A stretch of 64,000 nt of DNA from Lepidodermella squamata. Lineage: Eukaryota > Gastrotricha. How positions within the stretch are numbered: the first letter of the stretch is position 1; every line of letters begins with the position of its first letter. The translations under genes were made by a program, and so were the position numbers. The DNA lies in contig JBLDXI010000018.1 of the NCBI GenBank assembly GCA_047495785.1, positions 186,001 to 250,000 of the forward strand. Reading direction: 5' to 3'. Below, one piece after another: positions 12,661-25,100 of the stretch. The notes under the pieces are model-generated. The model did no database searches. It saw only the letters and a list, made by a program, of their open reading frames with translations, and was not told the origin of the DNA.

Positions 12661-13854
12661 TTAAACTTTAACCAGCCACTGCGGGCGCTTCTTGACGAAC
12701 TCTGGCTGCCCGAATTGCATACCAGTTAGTTCATTCACCGAGCGTTGCGACAAAAGCTGGGCACCATCTGGAGGCAGCACACTGTGGCGCTTTCCTTGAT
12801 ACATGAAGTCGGAGACCGGGCATACGATGCATGCAGTACCAGCGCCGAATACTTCGATTACTTGCTTGTCATGGACTAGCTGCAGCAATTCATCCAATGT
12901 GATTTCACGCTCAACAACGTTGACGTCTGGCCACGAACGAGCGAGATCGATAATTGAATCGCGCGTTACACCGGGCAGAATGAGACCAGAGCTCAGAGGC
13001 GGCGTAATGAGATCGTACGCTTTGCCTGATTTGCCTTTCGTCACGATAAAAATGTTCATAGTTCCGACTTCTGTAATGTAATGCTCCTTTCCAAAAAGCC
13101 AAAGCACCTGTTGGCAACCCTGGCTGGCTGCACGCTTCTGTAACGCCAACGTAGGGGCGTAGTTCGAGCCAATTTTCGCGTAACCCGTACCGCCAGGCCA
13201 TGCTCGTACCATCGAAGGGTCAACGAGCAGGGAAACTGGTTTGAAACCAGATGCGTAGTAAGGCCCAACAGGGCCACCAATGACACTGAATATAACTTCC
13301 GAGCTCGAGCCAATTCCAAGAGCTGCTTCAGTTGCAATCATGAATGGCCGAATATAGTACGTTGGCGATCGGTTCAAATCTTTCGGGTCACATGGAGGAA
13401 CCCAGTCAGATTCCTCCTTGATAAAACGTTTTACAGCGTTAACCCATTCATCCGTATCAAAAGTTGGCAAACAAATACGATCTACAGTTTTCAACATTCG
13501 TTTAGCATTCATGTCCGGGCGAAACAGACGAATGGCTCCATCAACACCTCGGTAGGCTTTCATACCTTCGAAACATTCCTGAGCATAATGCAACACTTTA
13601 GCTCCCGGATGAAGTTCAAAGTTCTTCAACTGCTTGATCTCAGGCGCCTCCCAACCATGGGCACTAGTCCATTTGGCGATCAACATGTGATCAGAAAATG
13701 TTTTGCCAAAAACAAGTTGTGAAACATTAGGCTTTGTCGATGGCTTCTTGGTGCGATGAATCTGGATGGCACTGCTTTTAAACGTGGATTCCTTCGCTTG
13801 GCATGACAGCCGGGTTCCGATAACACTCAACAGACGGTTTTTACATGAAAACAT
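12661..13854 (-). CDS. BCAT: Branched-chain amino acid aminotransferase, mitochondrial, copy 2
   Basis: Tandem paralogue of the gene ending at 9754, same strand and same single-exon structure, 397 codons from the ATG at 13854. The PLP lysine is in YAKIGSNYAP and the CIVC redox pair is kept. The N-terminal presequence (MFSCKNRLLSVIGTRL) is nearly the same. Differences between the copies cluster in the first two thirds of the protein; from ITEVGTMN to the C-terminus the two proteins are identical. Both look functional. An acceptor-like TTTTATTAG lies 26 nt upstream of the ATG. Being intronless, one copy could derive from a retroposed ancestor, but the shared flanks show that the duplication of this pair was at the DNA level. 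Confidence 0.93.
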   Translation of the reverse strand: MFSCKNRLLSVIGTRLSCQAKESTFKSSAIQIHRTKKPSTKPNVSQLVFGKTFSDHMLIAKWTSAHGWEAPEIKQLKNFELHPGAKVLHYAQECFEGMKAYRGVDGAIRLFRPDMNAKRMLKTVDRICLPTFDTDEWVNAVKRFIKEESDWVPPCDPKDLNRSPTYYIRPFMIATEAALGIGSSSEVIFSVIGGPVGPYYASGFKPVSLLVDPSMVRAWPGGTGYAKIGSNYAPTLALQKRAASQGCQQVLWLFGKEHYITEVGTMNIFIVTKGKSGKAYDLITPPLSSGLILPGVTRDSIIDLARSWPDVNVVEREITLDELLQLVHDKQVIEVFGAGTACIVCPVSDFMYQGKRHSVLPPDGAQLLSQRSVNELTGMQFGQPEFVKKRPQWLVKV

Positions 13855-13893
13855 TGCAATATTACTGTGCTTACAAGAAGCTAATAAAATCAA

Positions 13894-14767
13894 TGCAATT
13901 TAAATGAAAGGCCAGCTGGGCAAAATTAGGTCAAAGCTTAGAAGTCGTGATTACTCAGTGGCAAAAATGGGCGATTGCCGGATGAAAGCTGATTCAAAAG
14001 TGTTGAAACCTTAAGCTAAACAAATCACCAGGCGTTAAAAAGTTTCACTTGACATTTGGCATCATCAAGTCACCTGTACACACGAGAAACGATGGTGTGG
14101 CAACCGCTCACTGAACTTCAAACTTCAAAGAACTGCTGGCACGCGTTCGCAGAACGACCTGCGAAAGCTTGGTTGGAAACAGAAAAAAACATTTTCGTAA
14201 ATTTTGTATTTTTATGAGTTATAACATGCACGCAAACCTAAAGAACGAATTTTGTATTTTCTTCCCTTTATTATTGTCAATATTTAATGAAAAAGTGCGC
14301 GAACGAAACTGTGTGTGGCCAGTTTCCTTTCTCGGCTTGAGAGCTCTATCTTAACCTTCCTCAATAATGGTGGTTACTGTGGTCTCGGTAAAAAAAAACT
14401 TTGATGGCACAGAATGCCCCACGGCGATCCCATAATTAGGCTCTGAGCTTCAACGATTCAGCCACGAGGAGGTATTGGTGTCATTTTGGTGGAGATTGAT
14501 GATAGGTGATTTCCTAGCCTGCTTATTTCGGATGAAGTGCTCATTACACATTATTAATTTCATATTTCCTTACATTTATGGTTCAAGATCGGTGATAATA
14601 TCCCGATGTGTTTGTAATTAAATTGTCAGGTTTATGTTGCTTAGGTTTGTGTTGAGGCCGCGCTTCTCTCATATTTGAAGAACCACTCGCTATTATATGA
14701 CCTTGATTTCATGTCATTTCATAGACTCCTTTACTGCTACTTTGATCTTGCGTTTGAAGCCTCCGCC
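13894..14767. other. Non-coding between BCAT copy 2 and SMG5
   Basis: No coding exon recognised. It contains the divergent 5' regions of both neighbours. Acceptor-like sites (GCTTAG at about 14644 and TTTGAAG at about 14759) precede the SMG5 start. Confidence 0.4.
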
Positions 14768-17700
14768 ATGTCGCAAGATTCGTTCGGAAGCTCAGATTTA
14801 TGCAAAACTCTGTTCAAAAATGCCGTCGATCTGAGTCAAAAACTTGCTGACGTCTATCGACAAACCAAAGTGTACACTGATGTCACCTCACCAACGGCAG
14901 TCATGTTGCGGGGCCAGCTGAAGGATCTGTGCCTTCGCATCATGCTTGAATCGCCGTGCGAATACGGATCACGGGCCGAAGATTTTGCTTGGCGTAAAGT
15001 TTTCTACGAACCCATTCAGCTGTTGAAAAAATTTCAGCGGCGTACTCAACTTCAGAATGATCCCGGTTTAGCCACTGCTGTCAAAATTCAAGTGCTTTCT
15101 GCAATGGGTTTTTACCAAAACTTGTTAATAGCCCTGCAATCGAGGTATGACAATCAGTAACCCTAGTAAGATGAATCAGAAATAATCTAATTTTGTCATA
15201 TAGGTACTCATTAGATTTGCGAAATGTCGTCGATATTCCGGTGGTTAGTCGTAACTTGTCTCATTTCACGGTTGTAGTCGATAAAGAAACGCGCGATGCC
15301 GCGAATGACCTTGTCTACCGCGCATTGGTCTGCCTTGGCAACCTAGCCCGTTATCAGTGTGACTACCTCGATGATTGGACTAAAACTCTCCCAACTCGTT
15401 ATTACCTTCAAGCTTTGCTGCTGAAACCAGATTGCGGCCTACCTCACAACCAGGTAAGCATACTATTATCTAATTCGATAATTTGTTTTCGAAAATGCAC
15501 GTAATATCTCATTACGTGAGACTGTATTTCTATAGAAGACCTCGAAGACGGATCGAGTTTACTATTATTATTCACTTTTTCTAGCTGGCACTTTTGGCTG
15601 GTTCGAGAATCGTCGAAGGCGCATACCATTGGCTGCTTTGTCTTTGCGCTAAGGAGCCATTTCTACCAGCAAAACGCAATTTATTTGATGTACTGGGCCG
15701 TGTCCACAAACGCGTTTCATCGATGCGGCGAACTCCGACTTCATCAATGAAAGCAATCTGTAGTCAGCTTATGGCAATCGTTTACCAATTTCTCGCGCTA
15801 TCCGACTCTCATCGCCAGGTATCGGATCAAAATATCGATAGCCTCAAATCACTTAGCGATTTTGCCTTGTCAAATTTTGGTCTCTACCTCAAAAAATGCG
15901 TTCATTGCCGCGGTCAGACGCCGATTCCACCTGATTTGATCTTCAAAGTTGTTGTCGCATTTCAAGCTATGCTGTATTTAATGGAGAAGCAGCATGAAAA
16001 GGCGGGTAAACAAAGCCCGGCGCTATTTGCGAGTGCTGTTTCGGTCACATTATCGCTTTTCGGCTCAGTGCTGCGATTTATGCGTGACCGCTTGTCGTTT
16101 CGCACCGGACTCGAGCAGTTTCAATCGATTAGCGAGTCGTTGAAACACGAAAAGCGCGAGAAATCAGCCAAGTCTGAATTGAAAAAACCGCGCCGGCGTA
16201 AAATCGCTGTTTGGAACGAATTTGAAAGCGACGATAACGACGATGATGAGTTGATTCACGCAATTCGCGAGGAGGACGAAGATCGTGAGAACATTTCAGG
16301 CGGCGAAGATGAAAACCACGGCGATGATGATTTCTCGCTTTCATCAGCTGATTCTAGTGTAGGTGGTTACGAAAGTTCGGGCGAGGAGAAGAACAATGCG
16401 GTTGAGAAGGATGTCGCTGATAGCAAATTATCACCTTTTGACGCGATTTGCGAGGAAACCTGGTCGCCGGCGTTGAAAATTCTAGCGGATTGGCTCGCCT
16501 CCAATCGGCATATTTTGAACGGGCGACCAAGTGACGACAATTTGTGGCAGGTAAATGATTATTCTACTATTCAGATTTTTTTCAATTAAAAACAATTTGA
16601 AAACAGTTGCTCAAGTTAAAAAAATTTCATTTTAATAATGCAAATTAAATGTATACTGAATGATTTCAATTGTAGAACTATTGCGACGTGGTCAATATTT
16701 TGGTACCAGCTCAGCCTCAACTGCAGTGGCTCAATTTGCGGCCTGAAATCACTCGCCACATCGAAAACAGCGTGAAAAACGCCGAAAAGTGGTCTCAACA
16801 CTTCGTCCTCACCGAAGATCGAGCGATCGGTCGATTCCCAGCTCTGGCGAAAGCGCACTCCGGCATTGAAATGTCCCCACAGCGGGGCCTGAATCGTATT
16901 CTGTCATTCCCAGAAGCGATCTCGTTGAGACTAGCAGTTGTTTTCCATCACTCGCGCAGTTTCTGCTCTGAATTTCTCGACTATTTACCAGCGACTGGGC
17001 GGTATTTCGTGAGAAATCGACTAGCTGAGCAGCAGCCGAGCAATAACGAGCCGAAATTCGTGGAGCCCGATGAAAATGCGGATGGCTTTGAGCCGCAAGA
17101 TCCATCTCCGTTTTTCACGAAAACCGAACAACGACAGCAGCAGATGCGGGCGATGGCTGAATTGTGGCTGAAATCTGAAATTTCCCGGCTAGAAAAGCCG
17201 AGCTCGCCGTCAAATAATCCAGCAGGCAGCGGCAGTGCGCAGTTGCCGATTTACGCTTGCCTAGTGGGCGATGTGTTTTTGTCGCTGAGTGGGGTCAATC
17301 ACGTGAGGAAGCTGTTGCAATCGCAGCGGCTGATTGTTGCGTTGCCACACGCCATCATTTCGCAGCTGGACGCAGAGAAGACGCGTAATGAAAGCTCCCG
17401 CGAAGCATCTCGCCTGCTCGAAAACGAACTTCGCAAAGTAAGATTAAGAATTTGAATTTTGCTGTTGTGTATGGAAAATTCGAAAAGAAATTGGCTAGGG
17501 CATCAGGACTTGAGAAACAAAATTAAGAACGATTGCTTGTCGTGGCTCACGATTTGGAATTTTTTTATTTATTTCAATTTTAAACTAGGGCATTTTTACT
17601 GATTTCGAAAGCCGCGATAGGTTTCAAGGAAACATACAGACGAATTTTATGAGGACAAAAAGCTGAGATGAATTTTTTCCCACTAAAACAGGGACAATAA

Positions 17701-18179
17701 GTTTTGCCCGCTTTTGGCTCGGCAACGTCGATTTAGAGTTGCGAGTTCTAAAAATTTGAAAGATGACTAGTGTTGATATCCAAAAGTTGAACTAAATAAA
17801 TGTTTTTCCAGATTTCGAATTTTCATTCTGTTTTCATTTCCCCCATTTTCAGGGCACTCCCTATCTTCGAATCTATAACCAATCAAGCCAAGTAGCAAAA
17901 TTATCGAATAGCACAGATTATTTCGGCGAGTATCGCACTCTGCCAGCCGTGTTCGCCATGGTTCGGCAGCTGTTGTCCGAAAACGTGCAAGCTCCTCAGA
18001 TTTCTCGTTGCCTCGTCGCCATCGTCTCTTCGAGCGCGTTGAACGAACTGCCTCAAGACGTCGAACGCTATGTTCAAGACGAAACGAAACGCCTGCCGGG
18101 TCAAGGCTCTTGCGTCGCGTTCAAATCGATGCGCCAGTTGCTGGCGGATGTTCAAGCAGCGACGCAGCTTGTCGTTTAA
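14768..18179 (+). CDS. SMG5: SMG5, nonsense-mediated decay factor
   Basis: Cytoplasmic NMD factor that recognises phosphorylated UPF1 through its 14-3-3-like domain and recruits decay enzymes. Exons: 14768-15144, 15204-15453, 15585-16550, 16676-17437 and 17853-18179, phase-consistent, 893 aa. The first 150 residues match the EST1 N-terminal helices; the segment LVYRALVCLGNLARYQ belongs to the 14-3-3-like TPR core. A long acidic, low-complexity stretch follows (codons from about 16200-16430). The last roughly 200 residues form a PIN-like domain beginning YACLVGDVFLSL. The canonical PIN metal ligands are mostly missing, as expected for SMG5 and unlike SMG6. The start is chosen at MSQDSFGSS because a pyrimidine-rich acceptor lies 8 nt before it; an in-frame ATG at 14711 is the alternative. 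Confidence 0.85.
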
Positions 18180-18450
18180 GTGACTGAATCTGATTTGACA
18201 CGGAAAACTCGTTTTTTTGGACTATAAAATTATTTTCCTCCGAAGGCTTTCATTCTATAGGTCACGATAAAAAATAAAAATTCACAAATTTTATCACTCC
18301 TTTGAAACTTCTGCTTAGAGACTTCTCTGAAATATTTTCAATTTATTTTTAAATAATTCATACATAAGGATTTTTCTTTCGATTTTTTTTATAATAGCTT
18401 CTTAATTTACATATTTTTTCAAAAATATAGATTTACCATATTATAATTTG

Positions 18451-21088
18451 ATGACACTATCTCGCGGCAAAGCCAAGGTATCGCTGCCTCCCGACACGAA
18501 TATATGCGCCGATTGCTCGAAAGCGGACCCTGGCTGGGCGTCGCTCAGCCGCGGCGTGCTCATTTGCGACGACTGCTGCATCGGCCATCGACGACTAGGC
18601 CGGCATGTCTCGTTTGTCCGCAGCCTGAAACAACCCGGCTGCCCACAGCCACTTCTTACCATGCTACACCAGGTTCGTAAAATAATCTTTAAAATTCGAA
18701 TTTCTTATATTGTCATTTTTAGCTCGTAAATAATGGCGCAAATGCGATTTGGGAACACCAGTTGCTCGACCCGTCGACTCTGCAACGGTCTCTAGTCAAG
18801 CGGAAACCAACGCCCTCGGACCCGATCTACCCGAACAAGGAGAATTTCGTGAAAGCAAAATACCAAGACCTGCTATTCGCAATCCGCCCATCGCCCGGCT
18901 CGACCGTCGACGATCTGAGCCACCAGTTGTACTCATCCGTGCGGACGAATAACGTCGAAACGAGTCTTCGCCTGCTGGCAATGGGCGCCGATGCGAACTA
19001 CCGCCACCCAGATCGGGCCAATCAACCGATCCACGTCGCAGCCGCGACCGGGCAGCCTCTTCAAGTCGAGCTGCTAGTCGTCTATGGCGCCGATCCGTTG
19101 TCTCTTGACGCTGAGGGTAGGTCCCCGGCAGATTGCGCGAGGCAGGAGGGGTTCGAAGAGCTCGCCCAGCGACTCAATGAGCTGACCTACGAACTGACAG
19201 ATCGCATGATTTGCTACCTGACGGGTCGTCGGCCGGACCACCGGTCGCTGAAATCGATGGGCGATTTGCGGTCGCTGCACATTCTAGTCCCAGAAATGGC
19301 GCATATCGCCGGGCAGAACAGCGATAACGTGCAGCTGGGCAGGTCGAGACTAGCGACGCTGGGCGATAAATTGATCGCGGATCTCGCTCAGGACTGCTAC
19401 GACGAGGTCGACCGGCGCGAGACTGATCAAACGTGGCAGCAGCAGTCGAAATTGCTGGCGAATCAGGGCGCCGTCCCGTTTCTACCGCCTAACATCAACT
19501 TATCAGCGACTCGCAATCAAAGCCGGCAAAAGCTAGGCCTGTTATCCGAGCGAGATTTTCGGACCCTCCTAGTCGAATTACTGCGGGAGATTCGAAAACG
19601 GGTGCGCGTTGCGGAGAATGGCGGAAATGCGGCGTTGGTTGAAGAGTTGGACCTGGGCGGGCATCAACGCGGGTCTTGCCCGACCAGCCCGCGGCCTATC
19701 CGAAGTCCGACCCCGAAAATTTCAACCTCCCCGCCACCGCTGCCTCAGAACCAGCCAGTTTCTAACGGAAACTCATCGCCTGGTCTCAATGACGTGATGT
19801 CGCGACTTGAGGCGATAACCGCCCGCTTAGATCGAATCGAGCGGCATCTGGGTCTTGATGGGTCGAGTAATAATAATAATAATAATGTGCCGATGTCGCC
19901 GTCGAAGCGGAACAAGAAGCCGCAGAATGGCCACAGCAACGGCGGGGCGAATACGAATGAGCTGCAGAGTATGATATTTTCGAGGACCAGCGAAGTCACG
20001 CGCATTGTTGCCGATCTGTGCTCGGCGGTTTCGACGTCGAAAAGTAACCAGCGCATCGGTTAGTTGAGTAATAATTGAAGAAAATGAACTTGTGACATTT
20101 TTCGGTGGTTGTGATCGAGCGATGGAAATTGTAGATGATGTAATCTCCATGGGCTCTTTTCCCAATTTTAAAATAAAATCAGAAACCAAACGATCATTTC
20201 TTCCTTTTTCGTGATTAGTATATACGGGCGAAGAATACATTTTTAATAGTAATTTCTGCATTTTTTGCAGTTCGGAAGATTTGTTTGAAAAATTTCTCTG
20301 ACTTATGGGTTTTGATGATAAAGTTCCTAATAAGATTTTGCTGTCGGTAGACACTTTTTATCATTTTGTTCACATTAAATCAGCTCGAAAATGAAGTTAA
20401 TCTCAAATTGGTAAGAAACCAGCGCTTTCGTAGTTTAATATAACTCTCGAGTGATCTTTTTCTCGGAAAAAAACCGCTTAATTTTCATTGATACTAACGA
20501 GCTTTAGGAGATTCGGCACGAATCTAAAAAAACCTCGAAATATGTACCTAATTAGATTTGCTTTACTGATGAAAAATATTCTTAAAAAAACGCAATAAAT
20601 TTCTCATTAACAGCTGATTAATGACCGCAATACAAAATGATTTGATAGAAATCATTATTAATTGCCGAATTTTTTTCTATGAGCATCGGGAAATAAGCTT
20701 CGTTAGTTGTTACTTATATTATTCGACTTTCATTTTTATTATTAAATTGGAAATCGTTTTGTTTATTTATTCAGAGCCGAATCCTTCTGACCCCACCCTC
20801 GCGATTGCAGCGTCACTGTGGACAGCCGTGTGCGGCCTCTGCGACATGTTCGACCAGCCTGGAGCGCAAACTGTTCTGAGCGATGACGAAAAATCAGCCA
20901 ATCTCTTGCGTGGCCTCGCCGATCTGCGCGAATCAGCCTCAGTTGTGCTGACCGAAGCACGCGCCTTCGCGCTATCGGACGACGTCGAACCACCGGCGGA
21001 CAGCCTATCGCGAGCCTGCTTCTCAGTGGCCCAGTCGACGCGATTCGTACTAGCTGCCTCGCGACAAGTCTTCGCGCAAACTGCTTAG
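18451..21088 (+). CDS. GIT: GIT-family ArfGAP scaffold
   Basis: GTPase-activating protein for Arf6 that, with PIX, scaffolds Rac/Cdc42 and paxillin signalling at focal adhesions and synapses. Exons: 18451-18672, 18723-20058, 20775-21088; 623 aa. The Cys4 zinc finger reads CADC...CDDC, followed by the arginine finger in HRRLGRHVSF. NNGANAIWEHQLLDP is a GIT signature. Ankyrin repeats follow (NQPIHVAAATG), then two Spa2-homology blocks (CYDEVDRRE and a near-invariant VPFLPPN...YSATRNQ-type segment). A short coiled coil (MSRLEAITARLDRIERHL) precedes a six-Asn run coded by an AAT repeat. The last exon is the FAT-homology paxillin-binding bundle. The central linker is short compared with vertebrate GIT1. 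Confidence 0.93.
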
Positions 21089-22193
21089 GAAAACCTTGAA
21101 ATTATTTAATACCAGAGGACAAAATTTAGCGAAAAATGTAATTTTATAGATATTCAAATTTCAAAATTTTTAATTAAAAAAATTGGAATTTGCATTTTTC
21201 TGGAAACAGTTTGTTAGATTTTTTCAAGTTTGTTCTTAATTTAATCGATTTTTCGCTAATTTTTGCCTCCTATTCTTGTTTTTTCATCTCCTGAAATTTG
21301 GATTTCATCTTCGTCATTTTTATTTGCTTTCTCCGCACTGCTCGAAACGGCGTAAAAACTGGAATTCTAGTGACACCTCTTCTCTTGTATAAAGGCTATC
21401 ATTATTAGCGGAAATTTATGCAACTCGCAGCGAGTGATCTATTATTCGAAATTATTATTATTATTCTAAAATATGACAATAATATTGCAATTTCTAGTGA
21501 TATTTATTTAATTTTATAGCTTCCGACCCACTTTTCGTAGACCAAAAAACTCGTTTTTACATATGCACGATTATTTATCATAGAACCATGCTGATTTTTT
21601 TTGAGTTACCTATTTCACTCCGGTTTCGTTGATTCATCGATAGAAGCAGCCATCTTCACAGAAAAATGATATCATTATACACTGCTTATATGAATATTTA
21701 GCTGCATGAATTTTGCTACCATTTATGCATTATATTGATGTGATATAGAAATGTTCGTAAATTGCCTAATTATATGTTATCGCCTGATTGGTGTGGCTTT
21801 AGCCTATTTATCCTCCATTATTCCATTGTGAGAAAGAACGCCCAATTTTTACGAAAAGTTTTCCGCCTGAATCACGACGTGACATATCGCAATATTGAGT
21901 CTGGAAAATGTGTACCACCAACATACCTATACCTGTTTTCTCTAATGTCCTTATCTCGTGGTGGTGCTTTTCTCGTTTGTTTCTTCAATATTCTCAATTC
22001 TAGTTACTATTCGATAGCGGTATGCGTTCCGGTATTTATTAATCGAAGCTGGTAGTCTTATCGCATATTAAAATTACGATTGTTTTGCTACGCTCACGCA
22101 CTTGTACGTTGTAATAAATTCGCCCCTGCCTCTTCGCTAAAATAATTGAATTTTTGTCATTTTTAGTGTTTAATTTTTGTTGCCTTATCCGAA
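21089..22193. other. Non-coding between GIT and the USP-like gene
   Basis: AT-rich; no recognisable gene on either strand. A short ATT microsatellite lies near 21447-21470. Acceptor-like CATTTTTAG ends at 22166, 27 nt before the next ATG. Confidence 0.45.
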
Positions 22194-25100
22194 ATGGAAG
22201 CATGGCCCTCGAAATCTGAGGTAAACAGCGTTTTTCTCTGATTGAAATGCGATAGAATTGAACATTTTTACAATTTAAAGGGCGATGATTCACCTGAAAT
22301 TCGAACGGCTCGTATTGAATCTAACGGATCAGTAATCTATGTCGTGGTTCAAGAAAATTCGAACGTGCCCTCTCCGTATTTCAAAAATCCATTCGCTGAA
22401 GACGATGACGATGAAGTTGTTGAAGAAATTGCTGTGAATGGGCGAGAAATCGAAATTGATACTGAAAACCGGATAGAATATTTGCCTGCTGCTTCATCTC
22501 AAATGAGCGACGAAGGAGAGGAAGCTGATCAGAATCAAGAATACGACAGTGAATCGCAAAACGAAGAATCTGAGGTAAGATTGATAAGCACTTGTCGTTA
22601 TTTCTATGAATTTGCAGTGCATGATTATAGCGTAAGTTCGATTTTTTAAGAATTTAGACGACTTAGCTTTACGGTTATTTTACTAATTGCTTGCTAAAAA
22701 TGCAAAATTCCGGATTTTTGGGAATATTTGGACGCGATCTAGTTGACAAAGTTCCGCATTGAGTTGCGAATTGGCAGGCTTTATCCAGACGGACCCCATG
22801 AATGGAGGACTGTCATCTAGACTAGAAAATATGAAACTTGATACTTCAAAGATTGACCATGCCAAGGTGCCACCTACTTCTGAGCCTCAGGGAAAATAAT
22901 TAAATTATTAAAAATGTCCAGTAGTATTAATCGTCGATATATCGAGAAATGAGTATAATTTTGAATCTTTTCTTATCATTTAGACTTATAATTCAGCCGA
23001 ATCGAACCAAATCGATGCAGAAGGGGAGGGAATGGATGGAGAAAGTAACGAGGAGGAAATGGCCGCTGAAACCGACGATGAGGACGAGGAACACGAATCG
23101 GACTCCTCTTCTCAAGCGGCTGAGAGTGGAAACAATAACGATCAAATGGATATCGAAAATCAGGTTTGCTCTTAATTTTTCGCAGCATAATCTTTGTTTT
23201 TCTGCAAATTTTCACTTGGGGTCATAACAGAAATTGTCATTTTCCTCTAGAATCTTGTACAAGCAATCGAACCAAGTCAGATCGAGCCGAGCCAAATCGA
23301 CCCTAACGACTCGTTGGCGCCGTTGATCGTCAAACCAGAACGCGAAGAAATCGTCTTCTCAACCTCTGAACCTATCGTAAATTTGCTATCCCTACCGCCA
23401 GTATCGGCAAATGAAAGCGAAGAAGCTCCTACCCCGTCCTCTGATTCATCATCAGAGATTCATGAGGAAGTTGTCGTAAAGGCTGAGCCTGATGAAGGCT
23501 GCCATCACACGTGCAATGTTCGACAAGTTTTCGACTACGAAACACCGTCTTCCTCCTCCGCGATTTCAGCTGCTCACATTCTAATCGATGACGACGATTT
23601 GCCGCCTCTTTCGCCATCGGACCCGATTTTCATCTCGAGCCAGGCCTCAAATCTACCGCAAGAAAGTGAATCTTCGGATGACGATGAGTCTCATGACATG
23701 ATTCAACGGGTCGAATCTCCGCCTGGTCGTATCGAAGATGAAAACTACTTCATTTCATCAGGCGAGGTTGTTACAATGCGAAAGGCGGATTTACCCCGAA
23801 AATTCGCTTCACTACCACCTGCGGAATTCGACGTAGGCTCTGGCATTTTGATGGTTGGCATGGATCGGATGAATATTGCCGAGTGTTTGCCTGCGTTTTC
23901 AACGACCCCTTACAACGAATTGCCGACTTTTGTTGTTGGAGAGGGGAATCAGTTGATGGGCTACGTGTTGCCAGTCAGCCGGGACGAGGATGAAGAAAGT
24001 GAAGATGAAACTCCGCCGCCGCCTCAACTGCAGCGTGATAGCTCGGTGATAATGATCGATTCTCGAACGAGTTCAGCCGAACCTGCTGAAAACCAGTCTC
24101 GAAAGCGCCGCCGTCTCGGCCCGGCCATCTATCATCGATTTCAGCGGAAAAAGGCGAAGTTGTTGGAGAGGATTGAGATGAAGCAGAAACTGAACGCGGT
24201 TGCTGCCGATTCGCCGGAGTGTGGCGAAGTTCCAACCGAGACGCCCTGTCCCACGGTGATTCCTGCAAGCAAACAGGATTCCACGAGCCTGCCGAATAAA
24301 TTAATATGTAAGCACTTATTCAAGAATAACTTCAAAAAGTTCAAAAGCTCCAAATTTAAAATAATAATACTCCTATTTTAAGGTGGCGCACAACGCATAC
24401 ACTGAAGTATAAGTGAGTACCAATCAGATGAAAGGACCCATTTAGAAGAGAGGGTTTGAAGTAATTGAAGTGATGATCGAAATGGTAAAGAGGGTCTAAT
24501 ACTTTTGATGCCACCAGGCGGTCAAAATTACCTGCTCAATTGATTCCTTTTAGTCTAGTTTGCTTGCAATTTGAGCGAAACTCTAAGAAAAGAGGCCCGA
24601 CTGAAAATCCTCTCATTCGAAGATTATTAGTGACATGTCATGTGATGCCCATGGAGAATATAGTTATCCGTGGTACCTTGTCAATTTTGACCGGAGCCTT
24701 GGAGGTGCTTAAAGGGATAGGAAATTGCCTAGCGGACCACCTGCATTCGCTTCACTTCCTCGTCACCCACTTTGACGGGATGTATAAATGACATCCGAGC
24801 GAAAACCGCAACATCGGTTTCCTACAATGGCCAGCTTTATTGCCGTCAAGCCCATACATGTGCCGCAGCGATGTTCTAGAAGCTTGTCATTACTCGAGCA
24901 CAACACCTTTTGCGTTTCGATACCGCTGAAAAACGGCGCAGTCACGAAACGTCGCATGCGTCCTTGCTGATCTATTCATGAATTCATGATGATGATCATC
25001 TTAATTGAAGTAAATTACAGTCCGCAAGAACTTCCGCACAGTTACCGACTGTCGCTTTGCGCATTTCGCGTTCGAGCTGAGTGATGAGTGCAATGTAACG

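Noticed and set aside
18451-18672. Prokaryotic-style TTG starts extending several frames
   Set aside because: These are animal genes; ATG starts were used throughout and upstream TTG extensions ignored.
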